From Rachicladosporium sp. CCFEE 5018 (lineage: Eukaryota; Ascomycota; Dothideomycetes; Cladosporiales; Cladosporiaceae), in NCBI GenBank assembly GCA_002077045.2, contig KZ111144.1:529373-593372 (forward strand): a DNA stretch of 64,000 nucleotides, in the 5' to 3' direction. The notes below the pieces were generated by a model. The model did not search any database, had not been told where the DNA came from, and saw nothing but the letters and a program-made list of their open reading frames with translations. Position numbers and translations under genes: made by a program. The stretch's first letter is position 1; the number at the start of each line of letters is the position of its first letter. This document shows positions 40,456-51,678 of this stretch, piece after piece.

Positions 40456-41626
40456 ATGGAGAAGCTTAAGGGTGTCGCGAAAGGCGGCTGGAAGCCTGAG
40501 ACCGATCGCGCAATTCATCGAGACACATGGAAGTCAGATCTGCTCCATCGAGGGAAGCAGACGGATCCATACGCAAAGCAGCGAGAGACGCACCAATCGC
40601 AGCCACTTACTGCGCTGAAAGATCGTAAGACTGTGTGACGAAAGGCGTATATCGGCAGAATGGTGACTGTCATGCGTAGCGTCCCAATTCGCCCCTCCAC
40701 CCAAACATTCAGCGTACTATGGGCCTGATGGAGCATCTCCTAGTCGGACGGGTACGGGACTGTCGGCAACGTCTTCGGCTTCAACAGCACGCGGACTCGG
40801 AGCCCCAGCCCCATTGCCAGTCAGACGTCCAGATCCTCGGGAAGAAGAGCAAGCACCCAAGCCGCCTCCAGAGCCATATCGCAAGGACACCACTGGCTTG
40901 AGAACAGACAACTTGCCTGCACCACCCGTGAGACGAGCGGGAACAGGCACTTCATCACCTGCACCTGTGCCGCCCCCACGGACGAAACCACTTCCACCGC
41001 CGCGCGTCAATTCTGGCCCTCCGCCTATCCTCCCACCACGCCAAAACGAGTACCCAGACGAACATGCGCCTCCCCCACCACCGACCTATGGCGAGGCTAC
41101 GAGGCCAGCGATCGCGCCAAATACAGCTGCGATCAACCGCATAGCTCAAGCCGGAGTATCCGTACCAGGCTTCGGCATCGGCAGCAGTAGAGATAACGCG
41201 TCCGCTGTATCAGCAGCCGCGGGATTAGCACAGCGACATCCGGAGCAGATCACAGCAGCGGCAGGGTATGCGCAGCGTCACCCAGAGCACGTCACGGCAG
41301 CGGCAAAGACAGTGCAGAACAATTCGGGGCAGCTCAGTGAGTTGCAGCAGAGGTTTTCGCGAATGGGTACTGGGTCCTCGTCTTCAGCAGCCCCAGTATC
41401 GCCGACGCAAGCAGCATCACAACAGCAAGCGACGCCGTCTTGGCGCACAGGACTCCAGGCTGCTTCTTCTCTGGCCTCCGCGAGACCTGCATCGCCTGCA
41501 TCGCCAACTACAGCCACTGGCAAGAAGCCTGCACCACCTCCACCGGCGAAGCGAGTGGGACTGAGCAGTGGTGAAGCGTCAGTACCGCCACCGATCCCGA
41601 TGTCAAGTAAGCCGCGACCGCCATGA
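40456..41626 (+). CDS. AIM3-like proline-rich, SH3-ligand-type protein
   Basis: Two exons (40456-40624, 40680-41626; 55-bp intron, donor GTAAGA, acceptor TAG) give 371 residues. The start MEKLKGVAKGGWKPE, then a tryptophan-containing stretch and the motif FAPPPKH after the intron, match a fungal family related to yeast AIM3, a protein of actin patches. The middle is rich in PPP and PPPPPTYGEATRP, typical SH3 or profilin ligands. At about residues 240-275 a short repeat occurs: AQRHPEQITAAAGY then AQRHPEHVTAAAKT. The C-terminus is again polyproline (APPPPAKR, VPPPIPMSSKPRPP). No catalytic domain. A cortical-actin or membrane-adaptor role is inferred from composition and the N-terminal family resemblance. 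Confidence 0.75.
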
Positions 41627-41822
41627 CGGATTGGCTAATACGAGAATGCACGACTTATGCACGATCAATGGACTGAATGGCATTAGCGTAACATACCAAT
41701 ACAACACTTTTACAGTCACAGCTTTTCGTCAAATGCAACCCGCTACCCAAACATTGCTCTTAAAGTCTCCCAGAGCCATGCATCCCAATTAGTCATACAG
41801 TCCGACAATGCCTGACCCAGCC

Positions 41823-42929
41823 TCAAGCCCAATCACTATGCCTCACCCAATTCCTCCCGCCCAAAACCCAGCACTTCCCACCCTTCAGCGCTTTCACACT
41901 ATAGCATAAGCCCTCACTCTCCAGCCCAACCCATCCCGCAGCTCCGAAAGTCGCTCCGACAATCCTGCTCGTGGGGAAGAAAGCACCTTGCCTCACTAGA
42001 TCTGCGCGAAGGTACAGGATCGTCGCGCCCACACTATCCAAAGGAAACAGCTCGTCGTCCTTGGAGTCTTTGATCAACTCCGGAACCGTTTTGCGCGACT
42101 TTTCGAGGCGAGTGTAAGCTGCTTCGCGGTCCGCGTGCGGGATCGCCTCGAGTAAAGTCTTCTCGTCGCGGTTCAGAGCCCAGGCGTTCTTGTCGTAGTT
42201 CTCGATCTTGTGCTGTTGGCATCTCGCTGTAATGATCCCGGCTTCGGGGTTCGAGTCAGAATGATGCAGCATGGTCTGTACGATTCGCGTCGACAGTTCG
42301 ACAATGTCTACATCTAGCCAGAGGATGTGTTTCTCGTCTCGCAGAGCGCGGGAGACGAGGTAGTTTCGCAGCCCTGCTATGGCGCTGCGACGCTGCAATT
42401 GCAGAGCTGGGTCATGCCGTGTATCGTATGACAGGCCAGGGATGGAGAAGGGAGAGTGGAGGTAGATGTCCACTCGAGCGAAGGGGAGGCGATCAGTAGC
42501 CAGCCGTATCTTCTCAAACTCCGAGGCTGAGGAAGTGAGGAGCGCAAGCGAGACGTTGGCCAAATTCACATCGGTAGAGACAAGTAAGCCCATGAAGTCA
42601 TTCACGGTGCGCGTCGTTTCGCGGAAATCGCTGCTCCAGGATTTGGCATCTTGATTCAGCGCCAGTATCAACAGCGAGGGCTCCGAATTAGTAGTCCGCC
42701 GGCGGTAGTGCTTTGTGCCATCCGCGAGTGCGACCTCTCCCGCCGTGATCGCCCCAAAATCCGGCTTCGCGTAAGCATATTGTCCATGACTCCCGAAGCC
42801 CAGACAACTGCCAAAGGTGCGACAACTCCAGCTTCGTTGCCGGAGTTCGAAAGTCCGGCTTAGGATCCAGGCGAGGATTACCAAGAGGACGATGAGGAAT
42901 TTGCGGCTATGCAAGACCGCACCGCGCAT
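41823..42929 (-). CDS. Anp1/Mnn9/Van1-family mannosyltransferase
   Basis: Members extend N-glycan outer chains in the Golgi mannan polymerase complexes. Single exon, 368 residues. A type II signal anchor spans residues about 9-25 (FLIVLLVILAWILSRTF). Family motifs are LLILALNQDA near the start of the catalytic domain, VSLALLTSS, RSAIAGLRNYLVSRAL, the metal-binding ILWLDVDIVEL (DxD), and the C-terminal GATILYLRADLVRQGAFFPT and ESEGLCYSVKAL. The protein is somewhat short for the family (often 380-480), mainly because the C-terminal tail is brief. No sign of damage. Confidence 0.9.
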   Translation of the reverse strand: MRGAVLHSRKFLIVLLVILAWILSRTFELRQRSWSCRTFGSCLGFGSHGQYAYAKPDFGAITAGEVALADGTKHYRRRTTNSEPSLLILALNQDAKSWSSDFRETTRTVNDFMGLLVSTDVNLANVSLALLTSSASEFEKIRLATDRLPFARVDIYLHSPFSIPGLSYDTRHDPALQLQRRSAIAGLRNYLVSRALRDEKHILWLDVDIVELSTRIVQTMLHHSDSNPEAGIITARCQQHKIENYDKNAWALNRDEKTLLEAIPHADREAAYTRLEKSRKTVPELIKDSKDDELFPLDSVGATILYLRADLVRQGAFFPTSRIVGATFGAAGWVGLESEGLCYSVKALKGGKCWVLGGRNWVRHSDWA

Positions 42930-43410
42930 TGAAGTAGAAAGCAGGTATCAGCCCATGTAGATTGGGGCACAGCACGGCTTGCGATAGTGGAAGATTGGGG
43001 TTGCATATGGGGTATTTCTTGATAGGCGTTTCTGGGGTGCATGGAACAATGGAACGATCAGATGGAAGGGGAAGCGGAAAGGAGTCCGCCAAGCATATCG
43101 ATGCCGCGCCACTGGGGTGGCGATGGTGTTTCAGCCTACCAATAGCAATGGGAAGGTCATCATTGCACTCCGTACGCGTGTAATTCACCTCAAGACGCGC
43201 GAAATCTGTAACAGACCATGTCGCGAACATTCTGTGGTCGTCCCACGCCTCGAGTCCTGCATACACCTTACGCTTGGCGCTGATATTGACTTTCAGATGC
43301 TCAATCTATGACATGCCAAATTACACGCTGATGGATCGCCTCCCCTCAGCAATACTACAATCTGTACGCCGTCGGCGCCGCCATGACACCAGTCGGCAGC
43401 CCAGTCCCTC
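42930..43410. other. Intergenic region upstream of the Anp1-family gene
   Basis: 481 bases separating two leftward genes. The 3' exon of the upstream phosphatase might extend into 43340-43410 if its C-terminus is spliced differently. Otherwise nothing recognised. Confidence 0.45.
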
Positions 43411-44579
43411 TCATGCCTCCCGTACTACACACACACCCCTGCGCAACCCCACTCGAGCTCGTGATCGGCGGCCCGTCGTACAGTACGTGCTCGTCGTGAA
43501 CGCAACAGTACTGGTGGCGTTCGAGTAGGGCAGGAACTCTCCCTTGACCAGCACCGGGATGATAGCTCCCGTGCTCAGCGAGAACGTACGATGGCCAAGG
43601 ACACGGAGTAACGATGCAATCTCACCAGAGTGCGACGTGACAGAGATCCAAGTATGATCATCCTGCGCGAAGACTTGGTCCAGCGCCTTCTTGGAGCGAA
43701 TGTCTTGCGCTGGCGCTGGCTCGGCGGTGATACCTGTCCAATACTGATCCACCTCCGCGAAGCCAGGCTCGAACTTGTAAGTTGGGAATCGAGCAGCGAT
43801 GACGGATTTGTTGCTGCGGTGGTCGCAGGTATGCGTGCTGATGCCCTCACGGAAGAACTCCTTGATGGTGGGGATGAAAGGGTAGTAGTGCGGCAGTGCG
43901 AGGTCTGAGAACGTGATATTGGCGGTGCGGGTGCAACGGGTTAGAGGGGAGGTGTAGTACGACTGGGGGTAGGGTGTTTTCTGAACGGCGATTTCGGACT
44001 TCCAGAACGCGTTGGCGATTTGGGCTTGCTTGATGCCGGGAGCCGTGAGGTCGGCGTCCTCCCAGGAGACGGTGGCGTTGCCTGTCAGCTCACTCCACCA
44101 ACACTTGAGAAGTCAGTCAGTCTGGTTCGTGAAACGGTCAATCTGCTATGGGAGGCTTACATTCCAAGCCGGCGTCCCATAGTACGTCTCTGCAGCATTA
44201 TGAAATCCCTCCCCATGCCTCCCAAGCCAGAAGACCTTGTACACCGTGTTCAGCGGTGCATTAGCATTCAGCGAGTTGACCACGCTGGCAAATCGCTGCC
44301 AATCCGTAAGATTGCCACAGCTGCCGCCGGTGAAGTTGCTCTTCAGGCCGAAGTTCGTGGCAGTCTGGGCAGAGCGTTAGTATCGGTGGTAATTAGGCAG
44401 GCCGTGGTACCTACGTAGTCGAAAGTCGAAGCGTTTGTCGAAGCATCGTCCTGCAGGAAGTAGCCCGTCACTGTGCTGTACTTCGTGTAGCCAGACGTGG
44501 ATGTGCTATTAGTGCCATTCAGTGTAGCCGCATGCGTGCCACAGAGGGCTGCTGCGGAGAGGAGGGCGGACTTGAGCAT
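43411..44579 (-). CDS. Secreted histidine phosphatase (phosphoglycerate mutase-like)
   Basis: Three exons (44415-44579, 44161-44364, 43411-44103) give 353 residues. A signal peptide MLKSALLSAAALCGTHA opens the protein. The phosphohistidine motif is VFWLGRHGEGFHNAA (RHG), and the second catalytic histidine lies in SVTSHSGEIASLL; SPLTRCTRTA carries the conserved arginine. This is the branch-1 histidine phosphatase fold, like yeast PMU1 and related fungal proteins, probably acting outside the cell on small phosphoesters. Intron borders are GTAGGT..CAG and GTAAGC..AAG. The C-terminus after LPYSNATSTVAF is uncertain: the present frame ends basic (GRRSRARVG), while another frame from about 43495 to 43353 gives a longer, less charged end. 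Confidence 0.85.
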
Positions 44580-45117
44580 CTTGTCTTGAAGGATACGGTG
44601 GAAAGAGGAAGGCGGATCGATGAACCAGACTTTCGGTCCCTTGACCTACCTTTCTTATGCAGTTCACTCGTTGGGACCTAGAGGATCGTCGTCACGTCAG
44701 ACGGCACGCAGTAGCAAAATGGACGAATCCTGACATCGCAATGCTGGTAGGAGAAGCATCGGTTCCTGCATGACGAAGACGAGGTGAAAGAAGTCCACGC
44801 TTCGCCATTGGCCACTCGATCCGCCACGTGCGTGCCAAGATTCGACTTTGACCTTGCGACGGAGGTGGGAGGTGGTAACTTCAGTTCATGGAAATGTTGG
44901 AAGAATAATAGCATAAGCGTGAGATGTACGTTTTGGGCGTGATGCTATCGTAGAGAAGCTCACACCTAGCCATGCGCAGTGCAGCTGTCGCTAGCTCCCA
45001 GCTTTCATCAACATCCTGGCCATCTCATGGCATTCATGCACGCATCCTCGTCTTCCTCATGCGGTATACGCTCATGCAACATCGTGCTCGCAGCAGTAGA
45101 CACAACGCTCTTCGCAT
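44580..45117. other. Intergenic region
   Basis: 538 bases between EF1-gamma (3' end) and the histidine phosphatase (5' end), both leftward. No gene seen. Confidence 0.5.
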
Positions 45118-46734
45118 CTACTTGAACTGCTTCCCATCAGCCCACTCGAACTTCTTGCCCTCAACCTCGATGGGCTTGTCCCAACTCCACATGTCATCCA
45201 CAAACTCCTTGTCCTCCTTGCTGCTCGGGTCCAACTTGGTGAACTCATAGCTGTCGACATCCGGCGCTACGTCGAACGCAGGAAGCGCCTCTTGACCACG
45301 CACAACGAAGGCACCCTTCACGATGCTGTCATTGGCGGTGCCGAAGACTGACGCGCATCCGAAGAGGTACTTGCGCGAGCCCTCGAGGCGGTTGAAGAAG
45401 CCGCCGACGAGGTTGGAGGACATGAAGGTCTGGGTGAGCTCCTCGTTGTACTTGTAGTCGACTCTCCAGATGCTGTACTCGTCGAATTTGCAGTTCTCCC
45501 AGAACCAGGGAAGGGCGACTTCACGCGTCTCCTCGTTGGAGTATTTGCGCTTCCTATTATATTCGTCAATGTACTGGTGCTATCGCTGCACGATATAAAG
45601 TGTGACTCACCAGTCGTCAAGCACGAATGTGGCCTTGGGCAGAGACTCGAGCGGGTGCTTGGCCTTGGGAGCAGCTGGCGCCTCATCCTCCTCCTCATCA
45701 TCGTCCTTGACCTCCTTCTTCTTCTCCTGCTTCTTCGGCTGCTCCTTAGGCGCAGCCTTAGGCTTGTCATCCTTCTCCTTCTTTGGCGGCTGGTTGGCAA
45801 TGGCAGTCTCGACCATCTCGGTCTTCTCCACAACGGCCTTGTAAATATCCTGGTTGGTGATGGTCTCGAACCATCGGGTGGTGTGGGGATGCTCGCTGCG
45901 CCATGCCTTGTCGAAGACGAATTGGAAACCACGCGAAATAAGACCGGCGGTGAAGACGTCGGCGAGAGTCAGGCGCTCACCGACGAGGTATGTGTTGACG
46001 AGGAAGTGGGACTCGTAGACCGAGATGTTGGTGGCGGTGGTCTTCTGGGCGTCGTCGATGTTCTTCTTGTTGTACGGGTCACGGCCGATAAGGGGACGGA
46101 ACCAGGCGCCGAGACCAGGGAGGAGCTCAGAGTTGGCGAAGGACATCCAGCGGAGGATGCTGGCGTAGTCCTGCTTGGTCTTGCCGAGGAGAGTGGTCTT
46201 CTCATTTTGGGAGGTCACTGCAGAGATGATAAGTAGGAGTTCACTTGTTCCCATCCTGCTCTCAATCTCGGACTCCTCTTCATGCTGTCAGAGTGTGAAT
46301 AAGTCTCAACAATAGTCTTCAGACAGGGATAACTGTACATGTGAATAATTCTCATCATTGCATGCGAAGTGCCTTTCGCGTTCCTACTTTTCCTCAATCA
46401 CCTAGAATTTCGAACACTTACAGTAGATAGCAATGGCAATGCACTCAGTGAGCACATAGCCGTCGGATCCCTCGAAGGTAGGGACTTTGCCGAGCTTGTT
46501 GAGCTTCTTGTACTCTTCGCTCACGCCTTTTGCGGGCTCGGTGTGGACGTTCTCAAGCTCGAGGCCGTTCGCCTTGGCAACAGCGGCGATAGCAGTGGTG
46601 CGAGGGTTGCCCTGTACAAGGAAAAGGAATTGTCAGCACATATGTACATGTTGCCAGTGGAAGAAAGCGATTGATCAGTGGGGCATATGCTTCGAGGAAC
46701 CTACTGGGTAGGAGTAGATCTTGCCGAACGCCAT
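45118..46734 (-). CDS. Translation elongation factor 1-gamma
   Basis: A subunit of the eEF1B nucleotide-exchange complex, which recharges eEF1A with GTP. Four exons (46705-46734, 46422-46611, 45611-46217, 45118-45553) encode 420 residues, the family's normal length. The N-terminal half is a GST-like fold: MAFGKIYSYP, LGKVPTFEGSDGYVLTECIAIAIY, SQNEKTTLLGKTKQDYASILRW. A lysine- and acid-rich linker (PKKEKDDKPKAAPKEQPKK) follows. The C-terminal EF1G domain is complete (KATFVLDDWKRKYSNEET, LPWFWENCKFDEYSIWRVDYKYN, and the ending KKFEWADGKQFK). The short 10-codon first exon followed by an intron is common in fungal EF1-gamma genes. Start is 254 bases from the oppositely oriented uS9m gene. Confidence 0.97.
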
Positions 46735-46988
46735 GACTGTGGAATTACGGTGGGTGTAATGCGCGTGTACTTTGCCTTCGTTGGCTATGTGGGAGTCCTA
46801 TGAGGGAGGAGCGAGATGGTGGGTATGAGTATGAGTAGTCGGGTGGGCTGCTGTTCGCAACAACGAACAGAATTTCTAGCGGTTGGGTCATAGCTTTAGC
46901 CTGACTCCGAAAGCCTTGGCACTCGAAGACCTCCGTCAAACCATAGTCGACCAGACTATTGCGCTGCAGCACATCTGAAGGCACGACG
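46735..46988. promoter_or_regulatory. 254-bp bidirectional promoter between EF1-gamma and uS9m
   Basis: The two start codons face away from each other with only 254 bases between them, so both promoters must lie here. Both genes serve translation, one cytosolic and one mitochondrial. No specific factor site is claimed. Confidence 0.6.
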
Positions 46989-47960
46989 ATGGAGACACCC
47001 CTCATCCGCGCCGGCTTCCGCCGCGCCATCAGCTCCTCTCGCCCGCCCGCTCGAAGACGAACGCTCGCTCTCCAATCCCGCTCCCTCGCGACGCACCGCG
47101 ACAACACCCCCTCCGAATCTTTCTTCGCCGCCCCTCCAATCCGCTTCAACTCCTCCCCCGACCAGTTCGCCCGCCGCAGTCCACCCTCTCGCCTTCAAGC
47201 AACCACAGATTCCCGCGTACCGCTTCTTTCCCGGATACGAATCCTCCCCGCCTCCCCATCCTACTTCACAGCAACGCCAACCTACACAGACGACCTGTTG
47301 CATCTTTCATCATTATTACGGAAGCATCAACTTCTACCGCAGGCACCGCCTGATCAGACGGAAGCGGTAGCCTGGAAGACCTGGGCGCAATACAAGTCTG
47401 AAGTCGACGAACCTGTGCGAGAGACTCGCTATGCTCGGCTGCTAGGCCTGATAAAACGACTAAACAATATCCACCCGGCGCTCAAACCGGTCGAAGTCTC
47501 GGAATCATTGGAGAGATTCAAGCGAACAGTGCAACCTTTCCTCAATAAACCCAAACCAATCACTGTCGATGACTTCGGCCGCGCCCGAGCCGTAGGCCGC
47601 CGGAAATCCTCCTCCGCTTCAGTATACCTCGTGCCCGGTGACGGGCAAGCGCGAGTGAATGGACAATCATTAACAGAGTATTTCGGGCGACTGCACGATC
47701 GAGAAAGCGCTGTCTGGCCGCTGAAAGCTACGGAGCGATTAGACCGGTACAATGTCTGGGCTGTGGCGCAAGGGGGCGGTACGACTGGGCAGGCTGAGGC
47801 TGTGATGCTGGGGGTGAGCAAGGCATTATTAGCACATGAGCCGGGGTTGAAGCCTGCGTTGCGCCGGGCAGGGGTGGTGACGCGGGATGTGAGGGAGGTG
47901 GAGAGGAAGAAGCCGGGACACGTGAAGGCGAGGAAGATGCCGGCTTGGGTCAAGCGGTAG
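46989..47960 (+). CDS. Mitochondrial small-subunit ribosomal protein uS9m
   Basis: Single exon, 323 residues from METPLIRAGFRRAI. The N-terminus is rich in Arg, Ser and Ala without acids (SSSRPPARRRTLALQSRSLA), as expected for mitochondrial import. The C-terminal third is the S9 domain: GRARAVGRRKSSSASVYLV, GQARVNGQSLTEYF, TERLDRYNVWAVAQGGGTTGQAEAVMLGVSKAL, and the basic end DVREVERKKPGHVKARKMPAWVKR, which corresponds to the KKPGxxKAR(K/R)xxxxxKR tail of S9 proteins that reaches the decoding centre. The long middle is fungal-specific extension. Divergent from EF1-gamma. Confidence 0.95.
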   Translation: METPLIRAGFRRAISSSRPPARRRTLALQSRSLATHRDNTPSESFFAAPPIRFNSSPDQFARRSPPSRLQATTDSRVPLLSRIRILPASPSYFTATPTYTDDLLHLSSLLRKHQLLPQAPPDQTEAVAWKTWAQYKSEVDEPVRETRYARLLGLIKRLNNIHPALKPVEVSESLERFKRTVQPFLNKPKPITVDDFGRARAVGRRKSSSASVYLVPGDGQARVNGQSLTEYFGRLHDRESAVWPLKATERLDRYNVWAVAQGGGTTGQAEAVMLGVSKALLAHEPGLKPALRRAGVVTRDVREVERKKPGHVKARKMPAWVKR

Positions 47961-48412
47961 ACAGGAAGTTGTGCCATGAGTATGTACAAAGTTTCGATTA
48001 CAGAAGCGCATGTTATGTACCAATACCCTCAGTGATCTTATCGCAATTTTGTCGAAGGTGCCCCTAAACTTTTCGTCCATACAACATCAGCGAACATCGT
48101 AAGTTCGAGAACATCTAGATCTTATCGACCCAGGCGAGTCGTCCCTGTACCGTGAGCTAGATGACGGAAGATCGCAGACATCTCATGGGAGCAATGGATC
48201 GTACATTTCTGCAAGCAGTCCCTTGAACATCTGTCGGGGTGATCAGTATGGATCCTGCCGTACAGAAGACATAGTAGCGATAGGAGTGCAGGCATATCAG
48301 AAGGAACAAATTGGATAATTTGGAATGTCATTGTAGATCCGGTTTTAACGATTTTGAATCTCATCATTGCAATGGTGCAGGAGGAATAGCGAAAGATGGA
48401 TCACGTACCTTG
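47961..48412. other. Convergent intergenic region
   Basis: 452 bases between the 3' ends of the uS9m and permease genes. No gene recognised; it should contain both terminators. Confidence 0.5.
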
Positions 48413-50165
48413 TCAAGCATCGTCTCCGTACTTCTTATCACTCCCTTCCTGACTCACCATCTCGGGTCCGCCGAACACCGCATCCTCTCTCGTATGAGCG
48501 GCAGTCAGAACTGTGTCATCGAGGTCGAGCTTGGGCCCGGTGTAGTTCTTCCTTCCGTCGACGAACCACTGGATCATGCTGATTATGAGCACGATCAAGA
48601 AGGCGACGATGCAGTAGTTCATGCTGCTTCCAGTGACGGGCAAGTCCGGTGGGAAGACGAATAGCACGGTCGTGACTATCACGAACGCGATTCCCAGTAG
48701 ATTGGCGAACCAAGCGAATGGCTCGGGGAGCTTGAAGTGTCGCGTGGCAGGCAGCATGCGTCGACCGCGCAGGCAATTGATGGCGACTGGCATGGCGTAG
48801 GTGATACCGAGGGCGACCACTGAGGCGGAGACAATAGCGTTGAAGGCTGAGGTGCTGCCGAGGAAGATGCAGCCGAAGATGACAACGATCAGGCTTGTGG
48901 CACAGAGAGCGTTCAGCGGGATGTTGAGACTGCCATGAACGTGGGAGAAGTAGCGGGAGAAGGGGAGGCCCTTGTCACGGGCGAAAGCTGTGAGATGTGA
49001 GTACATCGATCGAGAAGCGCAATAGGTCGAACGTACCATAGTTCATGCGACTCGATGTCGTGAGGATCGAGATACCTGCAAACAGTAGACAGACCAATGG
49101 GAAGATTAGTAGGCATACTGTGCCGGCTCGGCTGCTGGTGGCGTTCAAGAGGATCTGCCCGAGTGGGCCAAAAGGTGAGCTGACAACGTCTTCCACATTC
49201 CCGGCGACGAACAGGAGGCACATCAAAAAGATAAAGCCAGTGAATAATCCGATCGCCACGCAGTATATCATGATCTAGGTGAAGTCAGCGACTCGTAATC
49301 TACTCTTCGCTTAGCCGTGGACTCACCTTCGGACCCTCGACGGCAGGATCCGGTATCTCTTCGATCATATGAGCGCACGCATCGAAGCCTGTCAAGCCCA
49401 GAGCGCCCTGTAGAAGTCCAAGAAGCCACGCGACGCCATCGGGCCAACCGGTGTCGTTGAGAAATCCCGTGAATACAAACTTTGCGGAACTGTAGTTGGG
49501 CGAGGCACAAGCCAGCACTGTAATCGAGATTATCACGAACCCGGATATTGACCATATGATAGCCGTTTTGTTGACCAGCGGGATGACTTTGTTCCCGAAC
49601 GCATTGACCAGGAAAGCAACGAGATTGTACCCAATGTAGATCAGGAATTGATGCCATCGTTGGGGCTCGTAGGCAGCGTTATACATCGGTATGATGCCAA
49701 TGATCAGTTGAGACCCGAGCAGTCCAGCAGTGGCAGTCAGAGCCATCCAGCCAAAGCAATTGATCCAGCCGCAAATCCAGGATAGTATAGGCACCCATTT
49801 CGGCCAGCTCACGACGGCGACCCAGTGATACTGGCCGCCAGCTGTCGGGTAGGCGCTGAGAAACTCAGCCAAGGAGGCAGCGAGACAGAGATTGCAGATA
49901 CCTGCGGTCACGAGACTGTGAAGTGTCAGGATATGGCGTTCGGTACTGAGACTATCGGGCGAACTCACCCCCAGAGCACCGAAGTCGAGCCTCCGCTAGG
50001 CAGCGCCAAAGAAAGTGAAGCCGACAATGCCGTCCACGAGTTCAGAATCGCAAAGGCCAAACCCAGCATAGACAATGGGCTGAAGTGGCGCGTCAGCTCT
50101 TGCTTGTGGCCCAAAGTCGCGAGATGTGCATCGTCTGCAATGACGCTATTGTGTCTGCGTGCCAT
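48413..50165 (-). CDS. Amino-acid/choline-type permease (APC superfamily), third in the window
   Basis: Four exons (49969-50165, 49327-49915, 49037-49274, 48413-48987) encode 532 residues from the ATG at 50165; a longer frame starts with TTG. The first helix region (FSPLSMLGLAFAILNSWTALSASLSLALPSGGS) is characteristic of the HNM1/UGA4-like group. Further features are AYPTAGGQYHWVA, the loop HMIEEIPDPAVEGPK, ILTTSSRMNYGAFARDKGLP and the tail DGRKNYTGPK. About twelve membrane segments are visible. Intron donors are GTGAGT, GTGAGT and GTACGT, all acceptors being TAG or CAG. It is clearly diverged from the permeases at 5279 and 10670. Substrate (choline, GABA, amino acids) cannot be decided. Confidence 0.9.
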
Positions 50166-50847
50166 GGCTGCGGTTTGTGGCACGCCGAACAAGTCCTTTC
50201 AGAGTCAAGGTCTTGAGAGACATTTCGTGCGGGCTCGCGTGGCCCTGACATGCGGAGGTCACGCCCTGCGACGTCGGTGTTACACTTTGACTCCAGCCAT
50301 GCGGGCAGATCATGCAGGCCATAAGCCGCGCGCCGCCGGTGTCATAGCGGATGATTGCTTATCATCAGCCTGATCATAGACACGTGAGCGAAACCAGTGA
50401 CTTGGTAGCGTTTGTCATAGTCTTCGCCATGTACTGGACTGGAACGAGATGATGGGAAAGCGACTCGAAGTGCAAGCAAAAATGAGCATTCGCATGCACC
50501 TTCTCAAAATGCTCCCAGAATGCTTGTTTTGAGTCTTGGCTTCATCAAAGCTAATCTTCGCGAGTCAGGAACAGTACTGCAACCTGAGGCGCATTATTGC
50601 ACATAGGCTACAATATGCACAGCCTCCATCATCGAGGCTATGCAGCAAAGTAGGGATAGGACTTGAAGTCCTTGCGATCACATAGCGCTGATTCAGTGTT
50701 GTCTTGCTCTAATCCGTCCAGTCGTTGCACTGCCGACGTCGCAAAATCACGCCTGCCAATGATCACAGTACTCGGACATCGAAGCTTGCAACAGTCTGCC
50801 TAATCACCTGGTGTACCGTAATATAGAGAGAACCGCAGTCCCACGCA
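50166..50847. other. Intergenic region upstream of the third permease
   Basis: About 680 bases with no supported gene; holds the promoter of the permease and perhaps the lost 5' end of the gene to the right. Confidence 0.45.
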
Positions 50848-51501
50848 GTGGTCGGCCTAATACAAGCAGAGAGCAATAGACCTGACCAGACGAAGAATGA
50901 GCGGCAACGGTTCCTCCAGCCATGGACGTTTCACCTTTATCTACCTAAGCTTCCTCAGGACCTGCTTGACATAATCTGCGAATACGCACTGATCGACGAC
51001 GAGCACGTCAGCCTTTGGGTTTCTGAGTACGCCTTACGCCCATGTCCGGCGCGCCCTCATCCTACCGGCTTGCCACAGACATGTCGCGCCATGCGCAGCC
51101 ACGCTCATGTATTCTACGCCGGCAACGAGTTCGTCGTGGGAGACACTTGGAGGAGAAAAGCTAGCGCTGCCAGTGTCGAGAGGTTCTTCGTTGCATTGAC
51201 CCCCAGGAACGCCTCGGAACTCAGACAAGTGACAGTCGACTTTGGTCTCGTCAGTATCCAGAGGTTCATGGAATGCCGCATCATGAGCTGGTACTGCGAC
51301 AGATACAACAAGATACAGAACTTGCAGCAACGATATCCTTCATGCCACTTTCGACTCAGAACAGACTTGGAGGCCAATCCGGATAACTGCCCTGGCAAGC
51401 TCATTCGCTGTCATGGACGTCGATTTCTGGGATGTCCTCAATTCATGGGATGCTTCACGAGAGGTGCTTCAAAGCAGACTGAGCGCTCTCCCTCCCCGTG
51501 A
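50848..51501 (+). pseudogene. 2EXR/F-box-like gene without an in-frame start codon
   Basis: An open frame of 217 residues whose N-terminal core LPKLPQDLLDIICEYALI resembles the F-box-like start of the short 2EXR-type proteins that are abundant in Dothideomycetes. The rest (TCRAMRSHAHVFYAGNEFVV, ELRQVTVDFG) also fits that family. But the frame has no ATG before this core; the only upstream initiator is GTG at 50848. Near 51475 the frame ends in TERSPSP, while a neighbouring frame continues LSALPPRENDFYSLRDAAGMVAALRQQ to 51580. Either a 5' exon and a 3' intron are missed, or the gene carries two frameshifts. I favour decay. No function assigned. Confidence 0.45.
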
Positions 51502-51678
51502 GAATGACTTCTACTCCTTGCGAGATGCAGCCGGCATGGTGGCGGCCTTGAGACAGCAGGTCAACGTGGACAGCGCATGAGCTCCTGATCTGTGGGATCA
51601 ATTCGCGTTGTTGCAGACTGATGCGCGACTCGACTCGATTTCCATTTACGGACACCAGCTGTTGATCTCGCAGGTAGA

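Noticed and set aside
49313..49657. Overlapping minus-strand frame inside the third permease
   Set aside because: It is an alternative frame of a well-supported permease exon.
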